Source: Chthonomonadales bacterium (GTDB lineage: Bacteria; Armatimonadota; Chthonomonadetes; Chthonomonadales; CAJBBX01). Taken from it: DNA of 39,509 bases. Under the pieces are notes generated by a model. The model searched no databases. It was not told where the DNA came from and saw only the letters and a list, made by a program, of their open reading frames with translations. Made by a program: the position numbers and the translations under genes. Position 1 is the stretch's first letter; every line of letters begins with the position of its first letter. This document shows, piece after piece, positions 15,429 through 24,104 of the stretch. Location of the stretch: NCBI GenBank assembly GCA_027459625.1, contig DAIDHP010000038.1, forward strand, positions 1-39,509, written 5' to 3'.

Positions 15429-16760
15429 ATGAAAAGCGTTAATGACAAGATTTCCCTCTCCGAGGAGCTTTTGGAGTCGTTGAAAGCCCACACGGCGAAA
15501 ATAGCGGTCGTGGGTATGGGTTATGTCGGATTGCCAATGGCGGTGGAGTTCGCGCGAATTGGATTTGACGTAACCGGATTGGAAGTGGACCAGCGGCGAT
15601 GCGAAGCCTTATGTAAAGGCGAATCGTATATCGCGGATTTGCAGGACAGCGACATTATGGAGGTGATTCATCAAGGCGACTTTCATCCATCCTCCGATCT
15701 GAATTCGCTCCATGAAGCGGATGTCGTCTTGATATGCGTACCCACTCCTCTTAGGAAGTCCAAGGATCCGGATCTCACAGCGATTCTTTCGGCAGGTGAG
15801 GCGATCGCGGAAAACCTTCATCGCGGACAGTTGATCATTCTGGAAAGCACGACCTATCCAGGGACCACTGAGGAGATCCTTCTGCCCATGTTCGAGGAGA
15901 AGGGGCTAAAGGTGGGAGAGGATTTCTTCCTCGCATTCTCTCCGGAGCGAATTGATCCTGGCAACCCGCAATTCAGCGTGAAAAACATTACCAAGCTGGT
16001 CGGAGGGGTCACTCGGATGTGCACGGAGCTTTCCGCCACCCTCTACGAGCAAATTGTTTCCAAGGTGGTGCGGGTTAGCAGTGCGCGGGTGGCGGAGGCT
16101 TCAAAACTGCTGGAAAACACCTTCCGCAGCGTGAATATCGCACTGATGAACGAGATGTCGATCATTTGCAAGCATCTGGATGTGGACGTTTGGGAAGTGA
16201 TTGACGCCGCCGCGACGAAGCCCTTCGGGTTCCTTCCTCACTATCCGGGGCCTGGCATCGGGGGGCACTGCATTCCCCTCGATCCGCACTATCTCTCATG
16301 GAAGGCGAGGCTAAGCGGATATGAACCCAGATTTATCGCCTTGGCAAGCGAAATCAACGGCGCAATGCCTCACCATGTGGTGGATTTGGTTTCCGAGGCG
16401 TTGAACGACAGCGGAAAAGCGATACGTGGAAGCAATGTGGTGGTCCTGGGTGCGGCGTATAAACCGAACGTGAGCGATTTCCGCGAAAGCCCCTCGATGG
16501 AGATTATGGAGATACTGATCCACAAAGGTGCAAAACTAAGCTATTGCGATCCCTATGTTCCGGAAATCAAGGTTGGCAACGATATCCTGACGGCGGTTGA
16601 GGCAAATGAACGCACCATCAGCAAGGCGGATTGCGTGGTGGTCGTAACGAACCACAGGGATTTTGACTACGACATGATCGTGCGAAAATCACCTATTGTG
16701 GTGGATACACGCAACGCCACGAGAAAGTACGCCGATTTGGGGAAGGTGTATTTCCTCTGA
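15429..16760 (+). CDS. Nucleotide-sugar 6-dehydrogenase (UDP-N-acetylglucosamine 6-dehydrogenase type, WbpA/TviB-like)
   Basis: This is a 443-residue, three-domain UDP-sugar dehydrogenase. The N-terminal Rossmann motif is Gly-Met-Gly-Tyr-Val-Gly-Leu-Pro. The Glu-Ser-Thr-Thr-Tyr-Pro-Gly-Thr-Thr motif is typical of the WbpA/WecC side of the family. The catalytic cysteine is C281 in Gly-Ile-Gly-Gly-His-Cys-Ile-Pro, and the C-terminal UDP-binding domain begins at about 320. It would oxidise the C6 of UDP-GlcNAc (or a related sugar) to the uronate using two NAD+. It lies 23 bases after the epimerase gene and ends at a strong terminator, so the two form an operon. AGGAG lies 13 bases from the ATG, somewhat far. 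Confidence 0.9.
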   Translation: MKSVNDKISLSEELLESLKAHTAKIAVVGMGYVGLPMAVEFARIGFDVTGLEVDQRRCEALCKGESYIADLQDSDIMEVIHQGDFHPSSDLNSLHEADVVLICVPTPLRKSKDPDLTAILSAGEAIAENLHRGQLIILESTTYPGTTEEILLPMFEEKGLKVGEDFFLAFSPERIDPGNPQFSVKNITKLVGGVTRMCTELSATLYEQIVSKVVRVSSARVAEASKLLENTFRSVNIALMNEMSIICKHLDVDVWEVIDAAATKPFGFLPHYPGPGIGGHCIPLDPHYLSWKARLSGYEPRFIALASEINGAMPHHVVDLVSEALNDSGKAIRGSNVVVLGAAYKPNVSDFRESPSMEIMEILIHKGAKLSYCDPYVPEIKVGNDILTAVEANERTISKADCVVVVTNHRDFDYDMIVRKSPIVVDTRNATRKYADLGKVYFL

Positions 16761-16820
16761 AAATTGATTAAAGCTTTTCCCTTCCGGAAAAGGCGGGGAT
16801 CGATGCGAACTCCTTATTGC

Positions 16821-16864
16821 CGGTCGGTGAACGAAAGAGTTTTGTTCACCGACCGATTTTATTT
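16821..16864 (+). terminator. Strong rho-independent terminator of the sugar-nucleotide operon
   Basis: CGGTCGGTGAAC (16821-16832) and GTTCACCGACCG (16844-16855) form a perfect 12-bp stem with an 11-base loop and are followed by ATTTTATTT. The minus-strand side has no T-run, so it works for the plus strand only. Confidence 0.9.
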
Positions 16865-16912
16865 ACGCTTCCGGCGGAAATAGGTTTTTCCGCTTCACCC
16901 CGCTCATTGCGC

Positions 16913-18433
16913 TTACTTCCCTGCGGGAAAGGACATCTCCTCCACGAAGATATCCTGGAACTCTGGGTCTTCGTTCAGCGAGAAGTGAGTTGTCTTGGCG
17001 CGAATATTCTTGAAGGTTTCCTCCGGAAGATCATTGGTGAAGAGAGCCATCTTCGCTCCGAGCAGTGCGGAATTCCCAACAGGCTCCACCTTCTCCAAGG
17101 GAACCTGAATTAAGCCTATTCTGCGGGCGCTCCCACGGTTAATGTAGTTGCCGAACGCGCCGGCGAGATAAAGGCAACTGAGGTCTTCCAGTTTCGCCCC
17201 CCATCTCTCCAGGAGAATCCTAACGCCTGCGGCGATTGCGCCTTTAGCGAGTTGCAGTTGGCGGATGTCCGTCTGTGTGAGACGGACCGGATCTTTCAAA
17301 AGAATGCTATCCACCTTTTCAGCGAAACGCCCCGTAGGTTTGATCGTTCCGTTTTCCAGCGCCGCAGCCACCGCATCCACGAGACCGCTTCCGCAGATGC
17401 CGCGCGGTTTTTCATTGCCTATCACCTCACAGTCGAAACCGTCCGCCAACGGGGACACCTTCCAAATAGCTCCCGTGGAGGCTCGCATGCCCATGCTGAT
17501 CTTCGCCCCTTCGAACGCAGGTCCTGCGGCGGTGGATGCGCAAATCAATCGGTTTTTATCCCCAATGACGATCTCGCCGTTTGTCCCAAGGTCCACGAGC
17601 CCCACTGGCTTTTCGCTATGATGCAGATTGGTGGCGAGCACGCCTGCGAGGATGTCGCTTCCCACGAAACTTCCCAACCCCGGGAGGAATTGAATCCGCG
17701 GTTCCCCGACGCCTTGCCACTCCAATTCCCTCGGCGTGAACGTCATCAACCCGTCGTTCGGAGATTCAAACGGATAATGAGAGAGCGGCTCCACGTCCAC
17801 GCCGCAGAACAGGTGATGCATGACGGTGTTGCCAACAAGGGTGATGCGACGCAATTCATATGGGGAAACATGCGCGGAATCCAAGGATTCCCGCACCATA
17901 TGAAGTATCTGCGTTCTGATGGCTTCGGTAAGTTCCTTCGCACCATCCCCCTCCATGGCGTATTGCACCCGGCTCATCACATCGCTGCCGAAACGCGCCT
18001 GGGGGTTCAACGCCGTGCGCACCGCGAGGATGCCTCCGTTTTGAAGATCAAGAAGCTGCGAGGCGAGGGTGGTGGTGCCGAGGTCCACGGCGATACCGTA
18101 ACCCTCCTGAGGGGTGAATTTGAAATTTGCTTCATTGGTGAGGATGCTGGTTTGCCAATTGCGAAGCTCTATGGTGATACTCTCGGTAACCTGAGCTTTG
18201 CACGCAAGGCGCCAGCCCTCTTTCAATTCCCGCTCTGAAAACGCATCCGAATCTTCCGGGGTGACGGGCAGAGCGCCTCGGGTGACTCGGATTTTGCATC
18301 CCTTGCATTTCCCTTGCCCCCCGCATGGAAACTCCACTCCCTGATCAAAAAGAATATCGCGTAGTTTCGCTCCCTTTTCAGTGGTGAGTTCCATGCCCGC
18401 AGGCTGAAGGAGTATATGACATATGTTTCGCAT
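16913..18433 (-). CDS. RACo-like reductive activator of corrinoid proteins (2Fe-2S ferredoxin plus DUF4445/ASKHA domain)
   Basis: This 506-residue protein begins with a plant-type ferredoxin domain holding C37, C43, C46 and C78, the four ligands of a 2Fe-2S cluster. A linker leads to a long ASKHA-like region with Val-Asp-Leu-Gly-Thr-Thr at about residue 115, a second Val-Asp-Leu-Gly-Thr-Asn-Gly motif, and Gly-Asn-Thr-Val-Met-His. RACo proteins use ATP to re-reduce inactive Co(II) corrinoid proteins of methyltransferase systems. The usual partners (corrinoid protein, methyltransferase, MtgC/MtaC types) are absent from the window, so this copy is an orphan. The ribosome binding site before ATG 18433 is weak. 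It is divergent from the GH2-type gene. Confidence 0.85.
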   Translation of the reverse strand: MRNICHILLQPAGMELTTEKGAKLRDILFDQGVEFPCGGQGKCKGCKIRVTRGALPVTPEDSDAFSERELKEGWRLACKAQVTESITIELRNWQTSILTNEANFKFTPQEGYGIAVDLGTTTLASQLLDLQNGGILAVRTALNPQARFGSDVMSRVQYAMEGDGAKELTEAIRTQILHMVRESLDSAHVSPYELRRITLVGNTVMHHLFCGVDVEPLSHYPFESPNDGLMTFTPRELEWQGVGEPRIQFLPGLGSFVGSDILAGVLATNLHHSEKPVGLVDLGTNGEIVIGDKNRLICASTAAGPAFEGAKISMGMRASTGAIWKVSPLADGFDCEVIGNEKPRGICGSGLVDAVAAALENGTIKPTGRFAEKVDSILLKDPVRLTQTDIRQLQLAKGAIAAGVRILLERWGAKLEDLSCLYLAGAFGNYINRGSARRIGLIQVPLEKVEPVGNSALLGAKMALFTNDLPEETFKNIRAKTTHFSLNEDPEFQDIFVEEMSFPAGK

Positions 18434-18470
18434 GGTTTTTTTGTTCTCATTAATTGTAAGTTTTTCTAAG

Positions 18471-18476
18471 ATTATA
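18471..18476 (-). promoter_or_regulatory. Possible -10 box for the RACo-like gene
   Basis: A perfect TATAAT on the minus strand lies 37 bases before the start codon. No good -35 box is found 16-18 bases upstream, so the call rests on the -10 alone. Confidence 0.3.
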
Positions 18477-18589
18477 CGCTATTATTTTTCGTTTTCGTTG
18501 GGCGGATTGGCCGATCCACCCGATCATCCAATCCGCGAAATATGCAGGTAATATGTATTATCATGTATCCTAGCCAAGGAGAGGTCGCC

Positions 18590-21500
18590 ATGCATCGGTT
18601 TCCATTCCTTTTCAATCGTCGATTTCATGCGCTGATTATCATTTTGCTCTGTGCGCCACTCGTCTTCTCCGTCTCTTCCGTGCGCGCCCAGGATTATGTG
18701 TGGATCGAAGGGGAATCCCCCTCCTCCATATCCCCCGCGACCATCAAGCCCGCAGTGAACGACGACGGCAGACCGGATTACCTCAGCGGGGGCAAATGGC
18801 TGCAACTGCAGGTGGATGCCCAAAACGTGGGGAATGAGGTTCCCGACGATGGCGTTATCCTCTCCTATAAGTTCACCGCCCCGGAGCGGGCGAATTATGA
18901 AGTTTGGAACAGGCTTGGATTCGAGAACGTTCGCTCCCCCTTCGATTGGAAGATGGACGATGACGCTTGGAACCATGTCGATCCGATGGATGTCTCCACG
19001 GACTTGGTGGAACTGCAGACATGGAACCCTCTCGGCTGGGTGAGTATGGGAAATGTGACGATCGGCAAAGGTGATCACATCCTATACATTCGCATTCAGA
19101 AAACCAAGGACTCCAAAGGGAATTACCAGCGCATCCTCTACGCCTCTGACGCCATCTGTCTCTATCCCGGTGTGTGGCGGCCCAATGATCTTTACAAGCC
19201 GGGTGACACGAGCTACATCACCCAACAAGATAAGCAAGCGGCGACTCAGGTGTTCGATATCTCCCCCCAACAAGGCGCCAACCAGATTTCCACCTCCTTG
19301 AAGGGGCTGTGGCAAATTGCACGTTGGGATGAACCCATCGTTAAGGGCAAGGATGATCCGGCGACGAGTATCCCGGACGCCTCCTCGCTCTACTGGAAAT
19401 CCATGGAGGTTCCCGGAGATCGAAACAGCCAGTTGCCGATGTGGATGTACGGGCATCGCTACATCCTCGAAACGCACATGCGGGTTCCGGCGGATATGCA
19501 GGGGCGATCCTTCATCCTCCATATGCCATCCATCAATATGCTTGGATCCGTCTTCGTGAACGGACAGCTTTGCGGAACATGCGACACCCCCTTCGCGCTC
19601 TGGAACTGCGATATCACCAGGGCGGTCAAGCCAGGTCAGGTTAACGACATCCAACTCGTCATGAAGGATGCATGGTACGCCTTGCAGACCACGCAAACGC
19701 CGCAGGGACCGACCCTCGCCTACATGCCTCAGGATATGATCTCCAAATACGGCCCTTCGACCTTTGATTTTCCCGTCTGGAACCATTACGAAAGCGGTAT
19801 TTTACAGGAGCCCTCGCTTATCGTGGCGGGAAAGGTGTACGTGTCGGATGTCTTTCCCAATCCCTCCGTAACGAATAAGACGCTCGAACTCGATATCACC
19901 CTGCATAACTCCGCCAACGCGCCTATCACGGTCGGGGTGAATAACGAGGTGGTCCCGCTCGACGGCAGCGCAGCGGCGAAGGTCTTCGCTCCGAAGGAGA
20001 TTACGGTTCCCGCCCACGGAGATGCGCTGCTGAAAACGACCGAGACCTGGGCGAACCCGCATCTTTGGTGGCCTGACGATCCGTTCCAGTACAACGTCGT
20101 CACGTCCGTTAACGAAAACGGACAGCCCCTGGACCGCAGGAAAACGAAATTCGGTTTCCGGCAATGGGGCTGGCAAGGGGCGTCCTTCACGCTGAACGGC
20201 GTACCTTGGTGGGGATGCGGCGATCTCACGGATAACTCCACGGATAACCCGGACCAGGCGATGGCGACGTTGAAGGCGCATGGGCAGGACATGATGCGTC
20301 TCTGGGGAGAGGATGGCTGGGGCGGTATGTCCATCAATCGCGCCTTGGACTTTTTCGACTCCCATGGCATGTGCATTCGCCGCACCGGCATCTTCGACGG
20401 CGAGATGGCGGCGTATAACTTAACGGATGCGCAGGGCAAGCCCTACGAGCCGCTCTTCCGCAACTGGCGCAAGCAGCTTCTCGCCTGGGCGAAGGGGCAG
20501 CGCAATCATCCCTCCATCTTCATCTGGTCGATAGAGAACGAGATCACTTTCATCAATGCCCATGTTTTCGGCAACGACGCCAAAATAGACCCCGAAATAC
20601 GAAAGGCGGGGGAGGAGTTGATGTCGATGGACCCTACGCGTCCGGTGATGACGGATGGCGGGAACGCCTTGCTGGATCAATCGCTGCCCGTTTACGGAGG
20701 GCACTACATGGAGCCGGCATTCACCGATCTTCCCCAGGGGGCATACGACAAGTCGGCGTTTGCGCATCGACAAGTGTGGCCCATCACGGATGTGAAACCG
20801 ATTCTCCTCGGTGAATCCTACTACGCCACGGGAACCAAACTCTCCGAATTCGCCACCGTGGGAGGGGAGACGGCGATGGAGGGATGGTCGGAGGCGCGAC
20901 ATTCGGTTGGTTTGGTGGCGAAGATGCTCTCCGAGGGGTATCGATGGAACGGGATCAACTTCCAGTTCTGGATGGGGGGGCAATCGAATCTCTATTACAA
21001 CTCGTGGCAACCGATCGCCGTCCTTTGCAAGGAGTGGAACTGGACATTTGATTCCGGCGAGAGGGTCACCCGCCGACTTGGAATCTTCAACAACACACAT
21101 TACCCGCAATCGATTCGTCTGATCGCGAAGCTTGTTTCTGGGAAGCGCGTTTTCTCGACCCTCTCCTCCCTTCACCAACTGCCTGCGGGAGGCGTTGAGA
21201 AGTTTGATGCGTTCCTGCCGATGCCCAGGGTGGCGTCACGTACGGAGGCGAAATGGCTCCTCACCTTGGAGGTGAAGGGAAAACAGGTCTTCAGGGATGT
21301 CCAATATGTCTCCATCCTTGACACGCGGGCGATGAAGTTTCGCGTCCCGCCCGGGCGTCTTGCGGTTTACGATCCTCACGGCGCGGTGATCCGGTATCTG
21401 CGCAGCGTCGGCGTACCCTTTGCAAAACTCGAAAGTCTGAATTCACTCCCAGCCAAGGCGAAGGTTCTGCTCATTGGCGCGGACGCCTTGGATTCGCGGT

Positions 21501-23611
21501 TGAGCGATTCCAGCCTCTTCGCAGCTTACGCCCAGAGCGGTCATTCCGTCCTCCTTCTCGAACAGCGGAACCCATTACGGTATCAAGGACTTCCCGGCGT
21601 GATGCCTCCAGCAAGGAATCAAGGCTACATCGCCTTCGCGCAGGATTTGGAGAGCCCCCTCATGCGCGGATTGGAGCAAAAGGATCTTTTCACTTGGGGC
21701 GGCGACGGGTTGCTGTATCGCGACGCCTACGAGAAACCGGTCACCGGCGGCGACTCCATCATCGAGTGCGGAGTTGGCTTGGCGTACTCGGCTCTCGCGC
21801 AGATGACGGTCGGCAAGGGGATGCTGCTCCTGAGCCAACTGCTCGTTGAGCGAAAACTGGATGCCTGCGCCCCTGCGAGAGCCCTGCTGAACAATATGAT
21901 TCGTTACGGGCTGGAGTACCGAAAGGTGACCCGCCCAGTCGAGGTGTCCGCCGCGGACAACCCCCTTTTGGTCGGCGCATTGAAGGAGAGCGGGTTGAAA
22001 TCCACGGCGGCGAACGACCCTCTTCAGGCGTTGAACATCGCCGGTTCCATTCTCGTGATGGACGCCTCGCCGAGTCATTTGCATCTGCTCGCAACCCATC
22101 TCGCCCAAGTCAATCGGTTCGTGCAAAACGGGGGCTGGATCGTCTTCAACAACCTCACGCCGGAGGGGCTTCAGGATTACGACAAGATCGTGGGGTTCGA
22201 CCACATGATCCGGCAGTTTGGAAGAGAGAAGGTCACTTGGTGCATTCCGCGCAATCCGCTCACCGCCGGGCTTTCCACGTCGGATATCGTGATGAACTCC
22301 GGTCAGCGCATCTTTAGTTGGATGGCGGGGGATTATCCGGACCCCAATGAATTCAGCTACGTGCTGGATTACGATGACGTTGCGCCTTTCGGGAAATCAC
22401 CCTACTTCGGGTGGGGGAATCTGGTCAACGGTTTCACGATGAACGACGGATTCTGGCCCCTCATCGAAAACATCCCCATTCCGCAGGACGGCAAGCCCTT
22501 CGACATTCCCATCGCCTTCCCCAAGCCGCAAACCTTCACGCAATTCACTTTCGTGAGCGACACCAACTATTGGGGCACTACGAAGGTCGAATTGATCTTC
22601 AACGGGAAAACGGAACTCACCTTCCACACCAAGCCCGGCAACGATCCGCAGACGTTCGCCATCGATCCGCCTCAAACGGCGCAAAATGTCACGCTGCGTA
22701 TCGCAGGATGGGAGCCCAAGCCGGGTACGGCGCCGAACATGGGGTTGGATAACATCTACCTGTTTGTGAAGCGCCCGCTTGGATTCCATAAAAGAGTTCG
22801 TCCCATGCTGAATATCGGTGCGATGCTCGAATACCCCCGGGGCAAAGGGGGAATGGTTCTCTGCAACGTCAAATTCATGGCGAATGAAGCCGTTCCGGAG
22901 AACGCGATCAAGAAGCGAACCATCCTCTCCGTGATCCTACGCAACCTCGGGGCGCCCTTCTCCGGAGGCAAGACGATCATCGCGGGCGAGAAGAACTTGG
23001 TCTATCATCCGGTGGATATTACGAAGAAAGCCAATCAGTATCGTAACGACAAGGGATGGTTCGGCGATCGCTCCTTCACCTTCGCCGACCTGCCGACGGG
23101 AGTTCACACCTTCGCGGGAGTGAACTACGACGTGTACGAATTCACCACATCGCCCGTGCCGGATTGCATCATGCTGGGTGGCGCCGGAGTTCCCGGCAAT
23201 TTGCCTGATCAGATCACCGATATCCCCGTCAACCGCAAAGCCGACGCCCTCTTCTTCCTGCAGACGGCTCGAATCGATCAGCCGCTTTCCGATCGCGACA
23301 GGAAGGAGGGGAAGAGGTATGAGATGGCGGATTACATCGTCCACTACGGGGATGGCAAAACCGCGAAGATACCGATCTACAGCGAAATAGATGTGGACAA
23401 CTACCGTCAGGAGCACCCCGCCGCGCTCCCAGGGGCGCAGATCGCTTGGATATCCCCCTACGCGGGAACGAAATACAGCGCCGTGGCTTACTCGATGCAG
23501 TGGAACAACCCGCGTCCCAACGTGGAGATACGCAGCGTGGATTTGGTTTACGGACCGGAACGCCGAGGCGTCTTCGCGTTGCTGGCGCTCACGGCGGCGC
23601 AAGTTCCGTAG
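18590..23611 (+). CDS. Very large secreted GH2-type beta-glycosidase (beta-mannosidase/exo-glucosaminidase-like)
   Basis: The 1,673-residue protein starts with a signal peptide (about 1-34, ending Val-Arg-Ala). Residues 35-210 look like a carbohydrate-binding sandwich. About 235-490 form the GH2 jelly-roll and immunoglobulin-like domains. The barrel from about 490 carries Trp-Ser-Ile-E649-N650-E651 with E651 as likely acid/base, and Leu-Leu-Gly-E742-Ser as likely nucleophile strand. Beyond the barrel, about residues 930-1200 look like a class-I glutamine-amidotransferase/trimerisation-like fold, and the final 400 residues include another jelly-roll. It is about twice the usual GH2 length. AGGAG at 18577-18581 with an eight-base spacer clearly selects ATG 18590 over an in-frame ATG at 18542. 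The exact sugar cannot be read from sequence. Confidence 0.85.
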   Translation: MHRFPFLFNRRFHALIIILLCAPLVFSVSSVRAQDYVWIEGESPSSISPATIKPAVNDDGRPDYLSGGKWLQLQVDAQNVGNEVPDDGVILSYKFTAPERANYEVWNRLGFENVRSPFDWKMDDDAWNHVDPMDVSTDLVELQTWNPLGWVSMGNVTIGKGDHILYIRIQKTKDSKGNYQRILYASDAICLYPGVWRPNDLYKPGDTSYITQQDKQAATQVFDISPQQGANQISTSLKGLWQIARWDEPIVKGKDDPATSIPDASSLYWKSMEVPGDRNSQLPMWMYGHRYILETHMRVPADMQGRSFILHMPSINMLGSVFVNGQLCGTCDTPFALWNCDITRAVKPGQVNDIQLVMKDAWYALQTTQTPQGPTLAYMPQDMISKYGPSTFDFPVWNHYESGILQEPSLIVAGKVYVSDVFPNPSVTNKTLELDITLHNSANAPITVGVNNEVVPLDGSAAAKVFAPKEITVPAHGDALLKTTETWANPHLWWPDDPFQYNVVTSVNENGQPLDRRKTKFGFRQWGWQGASFTLNGVPWWGCGDLTDNSTDNPDQAMATLKAHGQDMMRLWGEDGWGGMSINRALDFFDSHGMCIRRTGIFDGEMAAYNLTDAQGKPYEPLFRNWRKQLLAWAKGQRNHPSIFIWSIENEITFINAHVFGNDAKIDPEIRKAGEELMSMDPTRPVMTDGGNALLDQSLPVYGGHYMEPAFTDLPQGAYDKSAFAHRQVWPITDVKPILLGESYYATGTKLSEFATVGGETAMEGWSEARHSVGLVAKMLSEGYRWNGINFQFWMGGQSNLYYNSWQPIAVLCKEWNWTFDSGERVTRRLGIFNNTHYPQSIRLIAKLVSGKRVFSTLSSLHQLPAGGVEKFDAFLPMPRVASRTEAKWLLTLEVKGKQVFRDVQYVSILDTRAMKFRVPPGRLAVYDPHGAVIRYLRSVGVPFAKLESLNSLPAKAKVLLIGADALDSRLSDSSLFAAYAQSGHSVLLLEQRNPLRYQGLPGVMPPARNQGYIAFAQDLESPLMRGLEQKDLFTWGGDGLLYRDAYEKPVTGGDSIIECGVGLAYSALAQMTVGKGMLLLSQLLVERKLDACAPARALLNNMIRYGLEYRKVTRPVEVSAADNPLLVGALKESGLKSTAANDPLQALNIAGSILVMDASPSHLHLLATHLAQVNRFVQNGGWIVFNNLTPEGLQDYDKIVGFDHMIRQFGREKVTWCIPRNPLTAGLSTSDIVMNSGQRIFSWMAGDYPDPNEFSYVLDYDDVAPFGKSPYFGWGNLVNGFTMNDGFWPLIENIPIPQDGKPFDIPIAFPKPQTFTQFTFVSDTNYWGTTKVELIFNGKTELTFHTKPGNDPQTFAIDPPQTAQNVTLRIAGWEPKPGTAPNMGLDNIYLFVKRPLGFHKRVRPMLNIGAMLEYPRGKGGMVLCNVKFMANEAVPENAIKKRTILSVILRNLGAPFSGGKTIIAGEKNLVYHPVDITKKANQYRNDKGWFGDRSFTFADLPTGVHTFAGVNYDVYEFTTSPVPDCIMLGGAGVPGNLPDQITDIPVNRKADALFFLQTARIDQPLSDRDRKEGKRYEMADYIVHYGDGKTAKIPIYSEIDVDNYRQEHPAALPGAQIAWISPYAGTKYSAVAYSMQWNNPRPNVEIRSVDLVYGPERRGVFALLALTAAQVP

Positions 23612-24104
23612 AGGACGCCTTGCATCATTTGCCTCTCTTGCGCGGCGCCGAGCAGAGTCATGAGATTTTCCCTCGTGTAGCCTCCCTGTAGATGCAAGGG
23701 GGGCAGTGATCGCACTGCAAGCGTCTCGTTCACAACCCGCCAATGGTCTATGAATCCCTCCATGACAACCGGATATGAATTGACTGAACGTTATTATGCA
23801 TTCAATAGAAGTACTTTAACAACGATGAACAGTTCCAATATATTCATGCAAATCGCCCACGCAAGCGTCAAAAGATGCTATGGGTCCGTCAATGGAGAGT
23901 GAAATCGCATGTGAATCCATATACAACTGGAGGTAGGAGACGGAAAAGGCTTGAAAAGGCGGAGCGAACCCGGTTTTTGAGTTGAAAATAAGGTTCGCAC
24001 GGATCTACAAGGTGTAAGGTCTTGGATCCATCGCCGTATCGTTCACGTTGTAACGCTCCTGAGTGGAGGAAATCACGGAGATTGGAGGGTTAAATCGTGC
24101 GGGA
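23612..24104. other. Gap between the GH2-type gene and hflX
   Basis: This 493-bp gap has no recognised gene, RNA or terminator. On the minus strand an open stretch from about 23790 into the end of the GH2-type gene (23548) begins with a peptide-like Tyr-Pro-Val-Val-Met-Glu-Gly string. It may be the remnant of a coding sequence, but I cannot assign it to a family. Confidence 0.35.

Noticed and set aside
17252-18238. 328-codon plus-strand open frame
   Set aside because: It is antisense to the RACo-like gene, whose cysteine and nucleotide motifs are clear, and the product is His/Arg-rich without any domain pattern.
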